Assembly: GCA_012656075.1 (NCBI GenBank)
Contig: JAAKBF010000012.1
Coordinates: 186,001 to 250,000, forward strand
Reading direction: 5' to 3'
Origin: Phytophthora hibernalis
Lineage: Eukaryota; Oomycota; Peronosporomycetes; Peronosporales; Peronosporaceae
Length of the DNA stretch: 64,000 bases
The notes under the pieces are model-generated. The model was not told where the DNA came from, did no database searches, and was given only the letters and a program-made list of their open reading frames with translations. Below are positions 43,796 to 53,155 of the stretch, piece by piece. Within the stretch, counting starts at the first letter, position 1; each line of letters opens with the position of its first letter. Made by a program: the position numbers and the translations under genes.

Positions 43796-45430
43796 CTATG
43801 CTAAGCATTCTTTCTCGTTGTTCGTACTATCGTCGGAGTAACGACTGCGTGGAGAGGAAAGAAGCGATGAAGTGGACGCCGTGGATGACGTCGAATCGAA
43901 GAGACGCTTGTAAATGGACCCGCAGAGCATGAGAACTGCAATCAAGCAAGAGGACAAGTTAATACCTCGCACGGACTTGTACCTAGAAGTACAAAGTTCG
44001 CACCTTTTGTTGACGTCGATCCAATCGGCTTCTTCCCGTAGAGTTCTGCAAGGAGCAAAAGAAGAGGAAAAACACGTCAGCACGTTATGCCGAAAATCAG
44101 GAATGAAAACTGCATCCAACGTACTTGATTCCTCTACCACCTCGTGGTGGAACGTGGAGTGGCCGCAGACGCAGCCGAAGACGTTTGTCCGGGTGGGGTC
44201 TTGCTTGTCCTGTGGGCACAACTCGACCTTCTGCATGCGGTAGACGCAGCATCTTCCTGGCCGGCAAAGTTTGCACTTCCCTCGAAGTCGTCCCTCGAGG
44301 TCGCGCTTGAAAACGACGTGGTCGATGATATCCTGCGGCACTCCCTTGAACGTCGTCGTCTCCAACACCGTGTCCAGGTTCGTCCGCACGTAGTCAGCAC
44401 AGATATCCAGTAGTGACGGCGGTGTCAGTGCTCCGATATCGATGGAGTAGAGATCCTGCAATCTGTCAGTACCATCATATCCTCCGAGCAAATACATCTT
44501 GCTGTCCACGACCACCGCGCGGTGGAACGTGCGGCTGCTGGGGATGCTGCCCGTTGTGCACACCTCACTCCATGTATTAGTGACCAAATCGAGTCGCTGC
44601 AGGTCGTTGAATCGACTGTGGGTCTTGTCCACGCCTCCAAAGACAAACATGTTGTCGCCGAAGATCACAGCCGTGTGACGATACCTGTGTGGCGGGCTGT
44701 TACCGCTCGTCTCCATCTTCTTCCACTCGTTCGTGACGAAGCTGTACTCGAACAGGTCGTTCAGGGTATCACGTCCGTCCCAGCCGCCGAACACAATCAA
44801 CCGGTTGGTATCCGCGTGCACGACACCGCTGTGGCCGAAGCGTCTGGACGGCACCGCGCCCGCAGCCTGCAGCCGCGTCCAGCGCTGAGCGTGGATATCA
44901 TATCCACATAAGTCATTAAACCGACTCGAGCCGTTATACCCGCCGAAGATATAAATACTGGACGCGTGCAGCACCATGATGTGGTCCGTGCGGGCCTCCG
45001 GTCGGTCCTCCACGACGCTGGGCATCTGGCTCCAGCGCTGCTCGTCGAAGTTGAAGTAGTACAAGTCGTTGAAGTAGTTGCCGTCACGGCCGTCGTAGCC
45101 TCCGAAGATGAACATGTCGCTCTCGTGCACGACGCCCAGCGCCCCAGAGCGTCTCGGGGGCAACGTGCCGCGCGTCTGCACCTGCGACCACGTGCTGGAG
45201 GCCAAGTCCAGCTGGTACAGGTCCTGTTGTCGGCGTCTACGGTCCGTTCCGCCAAAGACAAACACTCTGCCATCCTTGCTGGTGACTGTGTGGCCCGTGC
45301 GTGGACTGTACACGTCTCCATGCGGCTGCAGCTTCTCCCAGGAGCGCACTTCGAGCCTACTACCGGCTGTGGAGCTGTTGGACGTCTCCTGGACGTCGTG
45401 GTGCTTGTTAATCACGGGAGTCACGGCCAT
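43796..45430 (-). CDS. Kelch-repeat beta-propeller protein
   Basis: Read without splicing, 544 residues. Six kelch blades are visible by their double Gly: RVFVFGG, DMFIFGG, SIYIFGG, RLIVFGG, NMFVFGG and KMYLLGG, each preceded by the conserved GH/R-T hydrophobic strand (residues about 45-340). A Cys/His-rich region follows (about 375-430: CKLCRPGRCCVYRM, GCVCGHSTFHHE), and then a short hydrophobic stretch (SSCLIAVLMLCGSI) near the C-terminus. A canonical 79-nt GT-AG intron (about 44,051-44,129) lies in the 3' part. Splicing it shifts the frame and ends the protein near 43,983 without the hydrophobic tail, so two isoforms are possible. Kelch propellers are protein-interaction modules; the partner is unknown. 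Confidence 0.85.
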   Translation of the reverse strand: MAVTPVINKHHDVQETSNSSTAGSRLEVRSWEKLQPHGDVYSPRTGHTVTSKDGRVFVFGGTDRRRRQQDLYQLDLASSTWSQVQTRGTLPPRRSGALGVVHESDMFIFGGYDGRDGNYFNDLYYFNFDEQRWSQMPSVVEDRPEARTDHIMVLHASSIYIFGGYNGSSRFNDLCGYDIHAQRWTRLQAAGAVPSRRFGHSGVVHADTNRLIVFGGWDGRDTLNDLFEYSFVTNEWKKMETSGNSPPHRYRHTAVIFGDNMFVFGGVDKTHSRFNDLQRLDLVTNTWSEVCTTGSIPSSRTFHRAVVVDSKMYLLGGYDGTDRLQDLYSIDIGALTPPSLLDICADYVRTNLDTVLETTTFKGVPQDIIDHVVFKRDLEGRLRGKCKLCRPGRCCVYRMQKVELCPQDKQDPTRTNVFGCVCGHSTFHHEVVEESSTLDAVFIPDFRHNVLTCFSSSFAPCRTLREEADWIDVNKRCELCTSRYKSVRGINLSSCLIAVLMLCGSIYKRLFDSTSSTASTSSLLSSPRSRYSDDSTNNEKECLA

Positions 45431-46685
45431 GGTGCGTAAGGTACAACCCAGAAGGGTGTCGGGTCCAGTCTACAAGACGTAGAATGCCAGCTCTCGATCG
45501 CAGGAGCTTCGAGGGGTTTCCGAGGTCGTTTCCTGGCGCTTGTGCTGTCACTTGGCGAGTGCGGGGGTCGTTACGTGGGCGGATGCGGAATGCGGAATGC
45601 AGGAGTGATGGTCGGAAGGTTTCCCTTTTGGTTTGCTCCGAATAGCGAATCCCGCACTGAGGTGGAGCGCTTCCGAAGTGCTTCCGTTTTTCCTTCTGCC
45701 TTTTCGAGCCAAGGCTATTTCTACGGTATGAAGAAGGAGTGATGGTCACTACCGGATGACTTGGACTCACTATGCCCCCGACTTGAAGTGCGTCTCCGTG
45801 TCTCTTGGCTGCACAAAGTGTGGCCCACACTTGAGTGGGACCTCGCTGCTGTGAATTTTCCTCCGCGTCTGCGACGTGTGCAGACTCGCGAATTGTAAGA
45901 TCACCTCGGCGACCGGACGATACCTGCTCGACTCAGATCGATTCGCTGGCTCTGCGCCCCTTGAGTGGCGGCGGGGCACGTTGGCCAGCAATTTGCTGCT
46001 GGTCTTGCTTTCAGTAAGCTGGGACGGTGGTCTTGCTGCGATGCCGCAATTGCTGGACTCATTGGCGCTGACGGTGGAGCTCAAGTCAATTAGCGTGTAG
46101 GTTCAGATACGCGAAACCATCGCGATGACCCAATTATAGCTTTTGCCGGTCAATGATAAGCAAAAACTAATCGCGATGGTCAGTGTTGAGCTGGAGAACG
46201 TTACGTGGCATGGGATACACAGAGCGTTGAAAACGGCCCCGAGTCACGCAAGTGGACGGCCCCAACGCACTCGCCGCCTTGCACTTTGACGGACGGATTG
46301 AACCGCTGAACCGCACCACCAGTCCATAAACTGCAACGAAACCGGCTTCTGCTGACAGCAAAACAGCAAAACAGCCATGTGGCGCTCTATTATATCCTCG
46401 CGAAACCCGTGGGTACTGAGCGCTGGCCATTCCGGAAAAGAAGCACCGCCTCTAAAGACCTCGATAGCACGAGCGTCTTAGTCTGCCTGTAGATCTATTT
46501 TGCGCGAAAACGATAAATGAAACCTTTCGCAGGTGTCTACAGGTCCTTGGAACGCACCGTTTGGGCTGTTATTGCTGTGGAGTGTGTCAACTTGAGCGAG
46601 TAAATGACGACTTCAGCTAGAACCTTTTGCGGATTGGTGCACGTTCACATACTGTGCAGTGATAAACAACTTATTAATGATCTTA
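45431..46685. other. Intergenic region, no gene supported
   Basis: The short frames on both strands lack domains, and composition is mixed. It separates the kelch gene start from the 3' end of the PH-domain gene; the kelch promoter should lie in the first few hundred bases, but no clear Inr-FPR match was seen. Confidence 0.45.
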
Positions 46686-48118
46686 CTACTTTGACCACGA
46701 GAAGCTAGAAGACATTGCTGATGCCAAACCAGCGTCAAGTTTTGACGCAGACGTTCCTACCTCGAGAATAGGGACGGTTGGTTGGCTATTGCGCTCAATC
46801 ATCGGGCAATCCGACAACTTTTGGGTACCAAGTTTTGTCGCGGCTTCGTTTGGCTGGTTGTTGGAACCGGAGCTTGGGACCGAAGACCCAGAGTAAGTTG
46901 ACACTGTAGACGTGAGATCATCGCCACTCCCGTCAAACGAATTGCGAACCGCTGCTGAAGACTGCTTCCGATGGCTGAAATAGCTGCGGCGTTCGTCGTA
47001 GTGCTGATACGGTGGTATAGCCGACTTGCTAGGTATCGAAGCTACGTCGCTCAGGGAGTCGACCCAGTCCTCGGAATTCCGCGTTCGGCCTCCTTCAGAC
47101 TCGTCGAACGCTGGTGGAATGGCGAGCTCGGGCTTGCGAGCGAACGCCTGCGTCATCGACTTGTCATCGAAGAATTTGCTCAGGACTTGGAACCATCGCG
47201 TCCATTCTGGAGAGACGGATGCTCGGAATTCCTCACGGCGTGGTGCTCCGTCCGCGTCCACGCCGATGATGTGGAACGAGTCGTTCTTATCGGTTAGCTG
47301 GACCCGCAAGACTTGATAACGTTGCTCGAGTTTTCCATTCACGGTGTCTTCACTCGAATAAAGACAGAGGCTGTCATCGCTCTTGAACAGGCAATAGTAC
47401 GGCTTCCATCGCTTGATCATAAGGCCCTTTCGCTTCTGCAACCAACCACGCATAGTCACAGCCGTCAATTCCTTCTTCTTTGCCATTGGGAACCCTGCCG
47501 CTGCCGCCGTTGCGCTTGTCTGGAATGTGGTCCTGTTGGCATCACGTTCGCGGCTCATGACACTACCACGTCCCTTCTGGAACGATTGCTGTTGCAGACG
47601 TCGAGACATCTCGAAATCCTCCGTTGCGGTTGTAGTCTGCACGCTCCCCATGCTACAGCCCAGAGGATTGGGCTTAGACCCATCGAGGTCGTTGTAGTAG
47701 AAGGCACAATAGTCCGCGCTGGCATCGGCCTGTTGGCAGCGATCAATGCTGCTGGAGCGTGTTGCTCGGGAGGTCGGACGAGTGAATCCCTCGCTTTGGT
47801 CTTGCTCTTCTTTCTTCCCCCGGCCGCGCATCGAGGCCAATGTGAATCCGTCAAAGTCAAACGCTGCCGGTTCGTTCTCGTCCTTTTCGAAGACAGGTTC
47901 GAGCCACTACCCGTGTCTGCAGATACAAAGGATGAACCAAAACCGGGTGCATCGTAGCTGGCAGGCGGTGTCGTGCTCCATCCGAAGAACTCCGCAGGGT
48001 GCGAAGTCGACAGCTTCGACGTAGAGTTCTGGATCGATTGCTGCAGAGTCGGAGAGAGGAGTTGTAGACCACTACCTGGGTCCTTCCGAGGTCGTGACTG
48101 CGAGTGGTTTGCAGGCAT
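46686..48118 (-). CDS. PH-domain protein
   Basis: Probable start at 48118 (MPANHSQSRPRKDPGSG). The first frame is Ser/Thr/Pro-rich with PAEFFGWSTTPPASYDAPGF. At about 47,880-47,920 the reading passes to the second frame, which continues FEKDENEPAAFDFDGFTLAS and MRGRGKK; the join fits a very short 44-nt GT-AG intron or a frameshift. The PH domain spans about 47,450-47,130: MRGWLQKRKGLMIKRWKPYY at its start, SLCLYSS, then RREEFRASVSPEWTRWFQVL with the invariant Trp in the C-terminal helix. Ser-rich tail to 46686. PH domains bind phosphoinositides or proteins at membranes; the ligand is not predictable here. Confidence 0.8.
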
Positions 48119-49606
48119 GACGGTCTCAGCTTTGAAAAGCTGGTTGAAAGTCGAGAATCTCTCGTCGTGTATGTTCCGTGGTAAATGCAAATGTGAGCAC
48201 GTTACGAACAAGTAGGGTCCCCGTTGTATCAAGTTTCCACGGATGGAGTTCGCGGCGAAATTCGACGGAAATGTGGTAATGTGCGAACCGAATGCTTGAT
48301 TACACTCGAAGGAACCTTCCGATTGGGTTCTGACCTTGCCGTACTGCACTCGCAGTGGAGTCGGAGCACGAAGATGGAGAACGGAGAATTCGGTTCACGT
48401 CCAAAAACTTGGTAGAGTAGGGATTGGCCCCGCTAAGATTTCAGGCTTGTCAAGTACCGTAGGATGGCGTGAAGCTAACAGGTGGGGATGGAAAGTCTTA
48501 GCACACCACGAATGTACATGTACCATGAGCTGGTTAATAGTAGAGCCGCTGTGCCAGCTGACCCCTTCCGCTTGGGAGCCACAACAATGGGCTCTGCTCG
48601 CACGCTCACTGCGGCCATTCTGGCTGAGCCACATATTGAGCTTGGATAGCCTGCTCCAACCAGACTTGAAGTGCCAGTACCAAATTCATGGTGTTAGCGC
48701 GAGACGATAGTCCATTGATACGTTTGTGGTCAAGAGAGCACTCTCGGTATCGGAGAAGTGGCGAACGATTGGTGAAGTCGCACGCGCCGACTTCAAGTGA
48801 AGCCTCCGCGAAGTGAACCCTTCAAGTTGAAGGGGTGGCATTCGGGAATTATTTTCCAGAGAGTAATTCACGTAGAGTCCCGCTCTGACCACCGACCAGA
48901 ACCTGCTCGCATTCGGTACTGCACGCAGAATATACCTCGTAATAAGTTATCTGCTATGAAATACGCAATGAAACCTTTGTACAATGCACCACCAAGTTTA
49001 CCTTTACTAAACCTTTACTAAAATAGAGCACAACCCCGAATTATCGATCCTTAAACATATTCGAGAACGCCTTCAAAGAGCTGCCCTCGCAACGATACCA
49101 ACAACCAATACCCTCTATACCGTAATTGGCAGCCTTAAAGTACATGTACCCCTTCGACGCAGCGAGAATTTGAGTCCACGCAATAGGTGCAGTCCATGTG
49201 GTATTAGATGAGGAGCACGAGATTTAACGTTGACGTGACAGCGACACAGTCTTGAGCTCTCCGTTCACTACGTCGAGGTGTAGCGAATCTTGCGAATCAT
49301 TTCGATAGTCGATGATTGTTGAAACGGCGAGTGCAAGGGCTCCAGCGGGTTGCAAGTCAAGCAGATTTCACTTTCACGGTCTCTTTTACCATGACAGAAA
49401 CTTACTGCTTCATAAGGCAGTCTCATACGACTAACTGCGCGAACAGGTCAATGCACCAGGTCAAGGTGAAGAACGCCAATGTGAAGACGACGTTGTCCGC
49501 CCATGGGACATATTCCGCACATCGAAATTGGTACAAATCAACCTGTTCCCTCGCCTACACGTCGCTATGTCCGACCCCGCGAACGAGTCTCGGTCTTCCT
49601 TGCCTT
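48119..49606. other. Intergenic region, no gene supported
   Basis: Divergent spacer between the PH-domain and glutaredoxin genes. It includes a frame open in phase with glutaredoxin from 49,316, but its composition is non-coding and the promoter lies after it, so I treat it as upstream DNA. Nothing else is recognisable in about 1.5 kb. Confidence 0.45.
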
Positions 49607-49622
49607 CACTTTCAAATTTACG
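49605..49622 (+). promoter_or_regulatory. Core promoter of the glutaredoxin gene
   Basis: CTTCACTTTCAAATTTACG is an Inr-FPR match (TCACTTTCAAATTT) 55-70 bp before the ATG. It argues for the start at 49676 rather than any of the in-frame upstream Met codons. Confidence 0.55.
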
Positions 49623-49675
49623 TTCTCGAGTCGACAATCTTTCCAGAAGTCAAACTACAGCATCAACAGCCCAAA

Positions 49676-49990
49676 ATGGTGAGCGCCAAGGACACCGTGG
49701 AAGCCCAGATCGCCGCATCCCCCGTCGTCGTGTTCAGCAAGAGCTACTGTCGGTACTGCACCAAGACCAAGACGTTGCTGACGGAGCTGGGCGCCAAGTT
49801 TGAGGTGGTGGAGCTGGACCAGATCGACGGCGGCAGCGAGCAGCAGGACGCGCTCGAAGACCTCACGGGTCAGAGCACGGTACCCAACGTGTTCGTGGGC
49901 GGCAAGTCCATCGGTGGCAACTCGGACGTGAACAAGCTGCACAAGGCCGGCAACCTGGAACCCCTGTTGAAGCAGAATGGAGCCCTGTAA
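49676..49990 (+). CDS. Glutaredoxin (dithiol type, CRYC active site)
   Basis: 104 residues, the usual size for a cytosolic class I glutaredoxin. PVVVFSKSYCRYCTKTKTLL contains the redox pair Cys25-x-x-Cys28; Arg replaces the common Pro of CPYC. The glutathione-binding TVPNVFVGGKSIGGNSDV (residues about 65-82) includes the cis-Pro and the Gly-Gly turn. It reduces protein disulfides and glutathionylated proteins using GSH in the cytosol. The ATG was chosen because it follows the core promoter and fits family length; no targeting sequence follows it. Its neighbours are the two peroxiredoxins, giving a compact thiol-redox cluster. Confidence 0.93.
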   Translation: MVSAKDTVEAQIAASPVVVFSKSYCRYCTKTKTLLTELGAKFEVVELDQIDGGSEQQDALEDLTGQSTVPNVFVGGKSIGGNSDVNKLHKAGNLEPLLKQNGAL

Positions 49991-50345
49991 ACGTCCTAGC
50001 TGTACCTTAGACAACGAGACTTCTGCAGCTCAATAAACAAAGCTTCCTCTTTGAATTGCGTTGATAAATGACCACTTTGGCCTCTTGATCCCAGAAGCTC
50101 CTACGGGAACATTGGCGCAGAGCAAGTCACAAAGATCTCCATTATTTTAGGTCTGTCTACCTGGCTGTAACATACCCGAAGCCTTTTACTAGTACTACTA
50201 GTAGTAGTACTTTGAAGTAGACATCTACACCAGCAAACAAAGACGACACTGAGCTGTAACTTAACATGTTTGCGATTTATCTACTGCTTCTCGCAATCTA
50301 CTCGTTCAGTCGTCAGAAGACCGACCCGAGCTTCACATCTTCCAC
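49991..50345. other. Convergent spacer, glutaredoxin / peroxiredoxin 1
   Basis: 355 bp holding both 3' UTRs. A near-palindrome of AGTACTACTAGTAGTAGTAC lies at about 50,191-50,211 and could form a hairpin. No gene. Confidence 0.6.
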
Positions 50346-50942
50346 TTAGTTGGCGGCCTCGAAGTACTCCTTCGACTCAGCCACCGTAGGCTTGATCGTC
50401 TTCTTGCCCTTCTTCCAGCCAGCAGGGCACACCTCACCGTGCTCGTCCGTGAACTGGAAAGCCTCCACCAGACGCAGAATCTCGTCCACGTTACGGCCCA
50501 CGGGACAGTCGTTCACCGTGCTCTGACGCAGCTTGCCCTCGCCGTCAATGATGAACAGTCCACGGAACGTGGCACCGGTCTCCTCACCAACATCGATCAG
50601 GACGTCGTAAGCCTGAGCGATCTCCTTGTTGAAGTCGGCGATGAGAGGAATGTCGAGCTCGCCCAGTCCGCCCTGCTTACGGGGAGTGTTGATCCACGCC
50701 AGGTGCGAGAACTTGGAGTCGACGCTGCAGCCCAGCACCTCACAGCCCAGCTTACGGAACTCGGCCGCCTTCTCGCTGAACGCGATGATCTCGGTCGGAC
50801 ACACGAAGGTGAAGTCCATGGGGTAGAAGAAGAGCACGACGTACTTGCCCTTGTAGTCGGACAGCGACACGGACTTGAACTCTCCGTCCACGACGGCGTC
50901 GGCGGTGAAGGCAGGGGCGGAGTGGCGGATCTTGAGAACCAT
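50346..50942 (-). CDS. Typical 2-Cys peroxiredoxin, copy 1
   Basis: 198 residues, single exon. The peroxidatic Cys48 lies in DFTFVCPTE, and the resolving Cys172 in GEVCPAGW. GGLG (91-94) and a C-terminal YF (193-194) are the pair of motifs that make eukaryotic 2-Cys peroxiredoxins sensitive to hyperoxidation. It reduces H2O2 and alkyl hydroperoxides, regenerated by thioredoxin, as an obligate head-to-tail dimer that can form decamers in the cytosol. It is divergently arranged with copy 2 at 51839, which differs by only two residues (AE versus GA at 188-189). The first 506 bp of coding sequence are identical in the two; the last 91 bp differ at 8 sites. Confidence 0.96.
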   Translation of the reverse strand: MVLKIRHSAPAFTADAVVDGEFKSVSLSDYKGKYVVLFFYPMDFTFVCPTEIIAFSEKAAEFRKLGCEVLGCSVDSKFSHLAWINTPRKQGGLGELDIPLIADFNKEIAQAYDVLIDVGEETGATFRGLFIIDGEGKLRQSTVNDCPVGRNVDEILRLVEAFQFTDEHGEVCPAGWKKGKKTIKPTVAESKEYFEAAN

Positions 50943-50969
50943 GGTAGCTGCTGAAGTCTGGAGGCTTGC

Positions 50970-50988
50970 GGTGCAAATTCGAGAATGG
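50970..50988 (-). promoter_or_regulatory. Core promoter of peroxiredoxin copy 1
   Basis: The minus strand reads CCATTCTCGAATTTGCACC, an Inr-FPR-like sequence about 28-46 bp before the ATG. Copy 2 has the closely related TATTCTTGAATTTGCGTC. Confidence 0.5.
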
Positions 50989-51770
50989 CAAGGGAGTCTG
51001 GTGCTCGACGACAGCCACAGGCTGGGGGAACCGTTACGCTGGTCACGTACGTGGCAAAGGAGACCCGGTGATACTGTAAAGTATTGATAGAAATTAACGA
51101 AATGGTTTTACTCTCTTGGTTATATTAGAGTGCAAGTGAGTTTATAGAGGACAATGTATTGATATAAGTGGCATTGAATCAGTAGCTGATGTGTGCCGCC
51201 CGTTGATTGGCGGAAGGGAGTCCGCCCTTGTGCTACCTTGTGCACAGAAACAGGGCTGGGTAGGACAAGCGGATCAATTGTTGACAAGCAAAGTGGCTTC
51301 ACTTCAGACTTCAAACTTCAAACTTCAGCCTGGATCTCGGTAGTTGGGCCGACCCTCAGTTGTCGATTGCATTTTACAGTTTTGTAGGACGAGGTTGCTG
51401 TGGTCGGACATTGGTGCGCGGTCTGCGATCTGGATTGGATGAACATGATGATTATCAGTTTGTGGTCGGAGAGCTGATTTAACCTTGTACATCTACCAGT
51501 ACAGTACTAAGGTTGGATGCCCTTCAAACGAGTGTTGGCGCGTGGAGGCACGCGCTCGGTCGGTGGGAAGACAAGGGTGCAATGGAACTAAGCCTGGTCA
51601 TATTATTATGGTTATGTAACACATGTACTACTTCGAAGTCGATCAGGTGATTGCCTTCAACATGCACCAGCGGTACACGCATTTCGACGAGATCAACAAC
51701 CAAGTCCACCCAAACTAAGTCTTTCATATCCGCGTACAGTACAGTTCAACTCGCCCGTCTTCATTTCTCC
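50989..51770. other. Shared divergent intergenic region of the peroxiredoxin pair
   Basis: About 780 bp with no supported gene. A short coding-like tail (FEVDQVIAFNMHQRYTHFDE to a stop at about 51,718, plus strand) may be a relic. Any regulatory sequence here could serve both genes. Confidence 0.45.
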
Positions 51771-51788
51771 TATTCTTGAATTTGCGTC
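51771..51788 (+). promoter_or_regulatory. Core promoter of peroxiredoxin copy 2
   Basis: TATTCTTGAATTTGCGTC lies about 50-68 bp before the ATG and shares ATTCTYGAATTTGC with the copy-1 promoter. Confidence 0.5.
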
Positions 51789-51838
51789 ATTTGCATCACT
51801 TCAAACACTAACCAACTCCATCAACAAAACCTACCACA

Positions 51839-52435
51839 ATGGTTCTCAAGATCCGCCACTCCGCCCCTGCCTTCACCGCCGACGCCGTCGTGGACGGAGA
51901 GTTCAAGTCCGTGTCGCTGTCCGACTACAAGGGCAAGTACGTCGTGCTCTTCTTCTACCCCATGGACTTCACCTTCGTGTGTCCGACCGAGATCATCGCG
52001 TTCAGCGAGAAGGCGGCCGAGTTCCGTAAGCTGGGCTGTGAGGTGCTGGGCTGCAGCGTCGACTCCAAGTTCTCGCACCTGGCGTGGATCAACACTCCCC
52101 GTAAGCAGGGCGGACTGGGCGAGCTCGACATTCCTCTCATCGCCGACTTCAACAAGGAGATCGCTCAGGCTTACGACGTCCTGATCGATGTTGGTGAGGA
52201 GACCGGTGCCACGTTCCGTGGACTGTTCATCATTGACGGCGAGGGCAAGCTGCGTCAGAGCACGGTGAACGACTGTCCCGTGGGCCGTAACGTGGACGAG
52301 ATTCTGCGTCTGGTGGAGGCTTTCCAGTTCACGGACGAGCACGGCGAGGTGTGTCCTGCTGGCTGGAAAAAGGGCAAGAAGACGATCAAGCCGACGGTGG
52401 GTGCGTCGAAGGAGTACTTCGAGGCTGCTAACTAA
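51839..52435 (+). CDS. Typical 2-Cys peroxiredoxin, copy 2
   Basis: 198 residues with the same layout as copy 1: Cys48 peroxidatic, Cys172 resolving, GGLG and YF motifs. The nucleotide sequence 51839-52344 is identical to copy 1, and identity begins at the start codon and ends in the last sixth of the gene. Differences after 52345 are mainly synonymous third positions plus the change to Gly-Ala at 188-189. The 5' UTRs differ, so expression control may differ while the protein is kept the same. Probably a cytosolic antioxidant with the same reaction as copy 1. Confidence 0.96.
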   Translation: MVLKIRHSAPAFTADAVVDGEFKSVSLSDYKGKYVVLFFYPMDFTFVCPTEIIAFSEKAAEFRKLGCEVLGCSVDSKFSHLAWINTPRKQGGLGELDIPLIADFNKEIAQAYDVLIDVGEETGATFRGLFIIDGEGKLRQSTVNDCPVGRNVDEILRLVEAFQFTDEHGEVCPAGWKKGKKTIKPTVGASKEYFEAAN

Positions 52436-52576
52436 GCACATAGCAACAGAAGTTGTGCGTACAGCTTCAAATATAAGTAAACCTTGATTTCGTGAATTGT
52501 TCATGCGTGCCCAATATCTTCGTGCAACACAAGTGAGCTGAACATGGCCAAAGCGAACGTCTTGAAGCTGACCAGT

Positions 52577-52690
52577 CTATTGAACGGCAGAAGGTGTTGC
52601 ATTAAGATGAGTAAAGGTGAGAGAATCCATGGTATCTAACATGTCGTCCAGTAATGATTCATCGACGTAGCAGCAACTGTATGTCAATTT
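52577..52690 (-). pseudogene. Isolated LRR exon fragment of the LRR-WLGC family
   Basis: The minus strand reads YVDESLLDDMLDTMDSLTFT then HLN, closely parallel to the LRR exon at about 53,770-53,870 (EDMFDDMASLTFIHL). No other part of the gene adjoins. From 52,691 to 53,155 the plus strand has a coding-like stretch (FRRMNNLGKVEEQPIVTNKG, about 52,930-53,106) that I cannot identify. Confidence 0.5.
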
Positions 52691-53155
52691 CCGCGTGTAT
52701 ACAGTACGGTGAAGTATTTCCACGTACAGGTGTATTTTGTGTCGAAAACCTCGCAGATTCGTCACGAATCGGGAGCTGTCGTCTTTCGCGAACAATATTA
52801 TACGACAGCTTCAGCGAAAAAGGCAGAGTTTCTGTTTTGTTGCGAGTTGTCATCTGCGCATCATATCCCTGTGCAGATTTCGTTTCATCGAGTCGATCCG
52901 AGACTGGAATTTGACGGGCATTACGCGTTTCCGTCGCATGAACAACTTGGGAAAAGTGGAAGAGCAGCCTATCGTCACCAACAAGGGTCCACACACCGAG
53001 ACCCGCCTCAGCACAGTTGAATCCACCACCGGCGAAAACGCGTTGTCGAAGTTTTCAGTCTACATGATCACCAACAACCGTGCAGACAAGCACAATAGTT
53101 CCCGGTAGAACATAGGTTATCACGAACTTAAAATGCCACGAAGTCCTCGTCTTCG

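Noticed and set aside
44522..45482. Plus-strand frames of 124-157 residues across the kelch gene
   Set aside because: Shadows of the kelch coding strand; no independent domain.
47313..47957. A 214-residue plus-strand frame over the PH-domain gene
   Set aside because: It is antisense to the PH domain, whose minus-strand signature (invariant Trp, core strands) is clear.
49316..49675. In-frame 120-codon upstream extension of glutaredoxin, possibly a targeting presequence
   Set aside because: A core promoter lies after it at 49,605-49,622, its composition is non-coding, and the downstream Met gives the family length.
51821..52504. A 227-residue minus-strand frame fully overlapping peroxiredoxin copy 2, with a near-identical twin at 50,439-50,954
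   Set aside because: It is the antisense shadow of the peroxiredoxin codons (GC-rich third positions keep it open). Its repetition only reflects the gene duplication.
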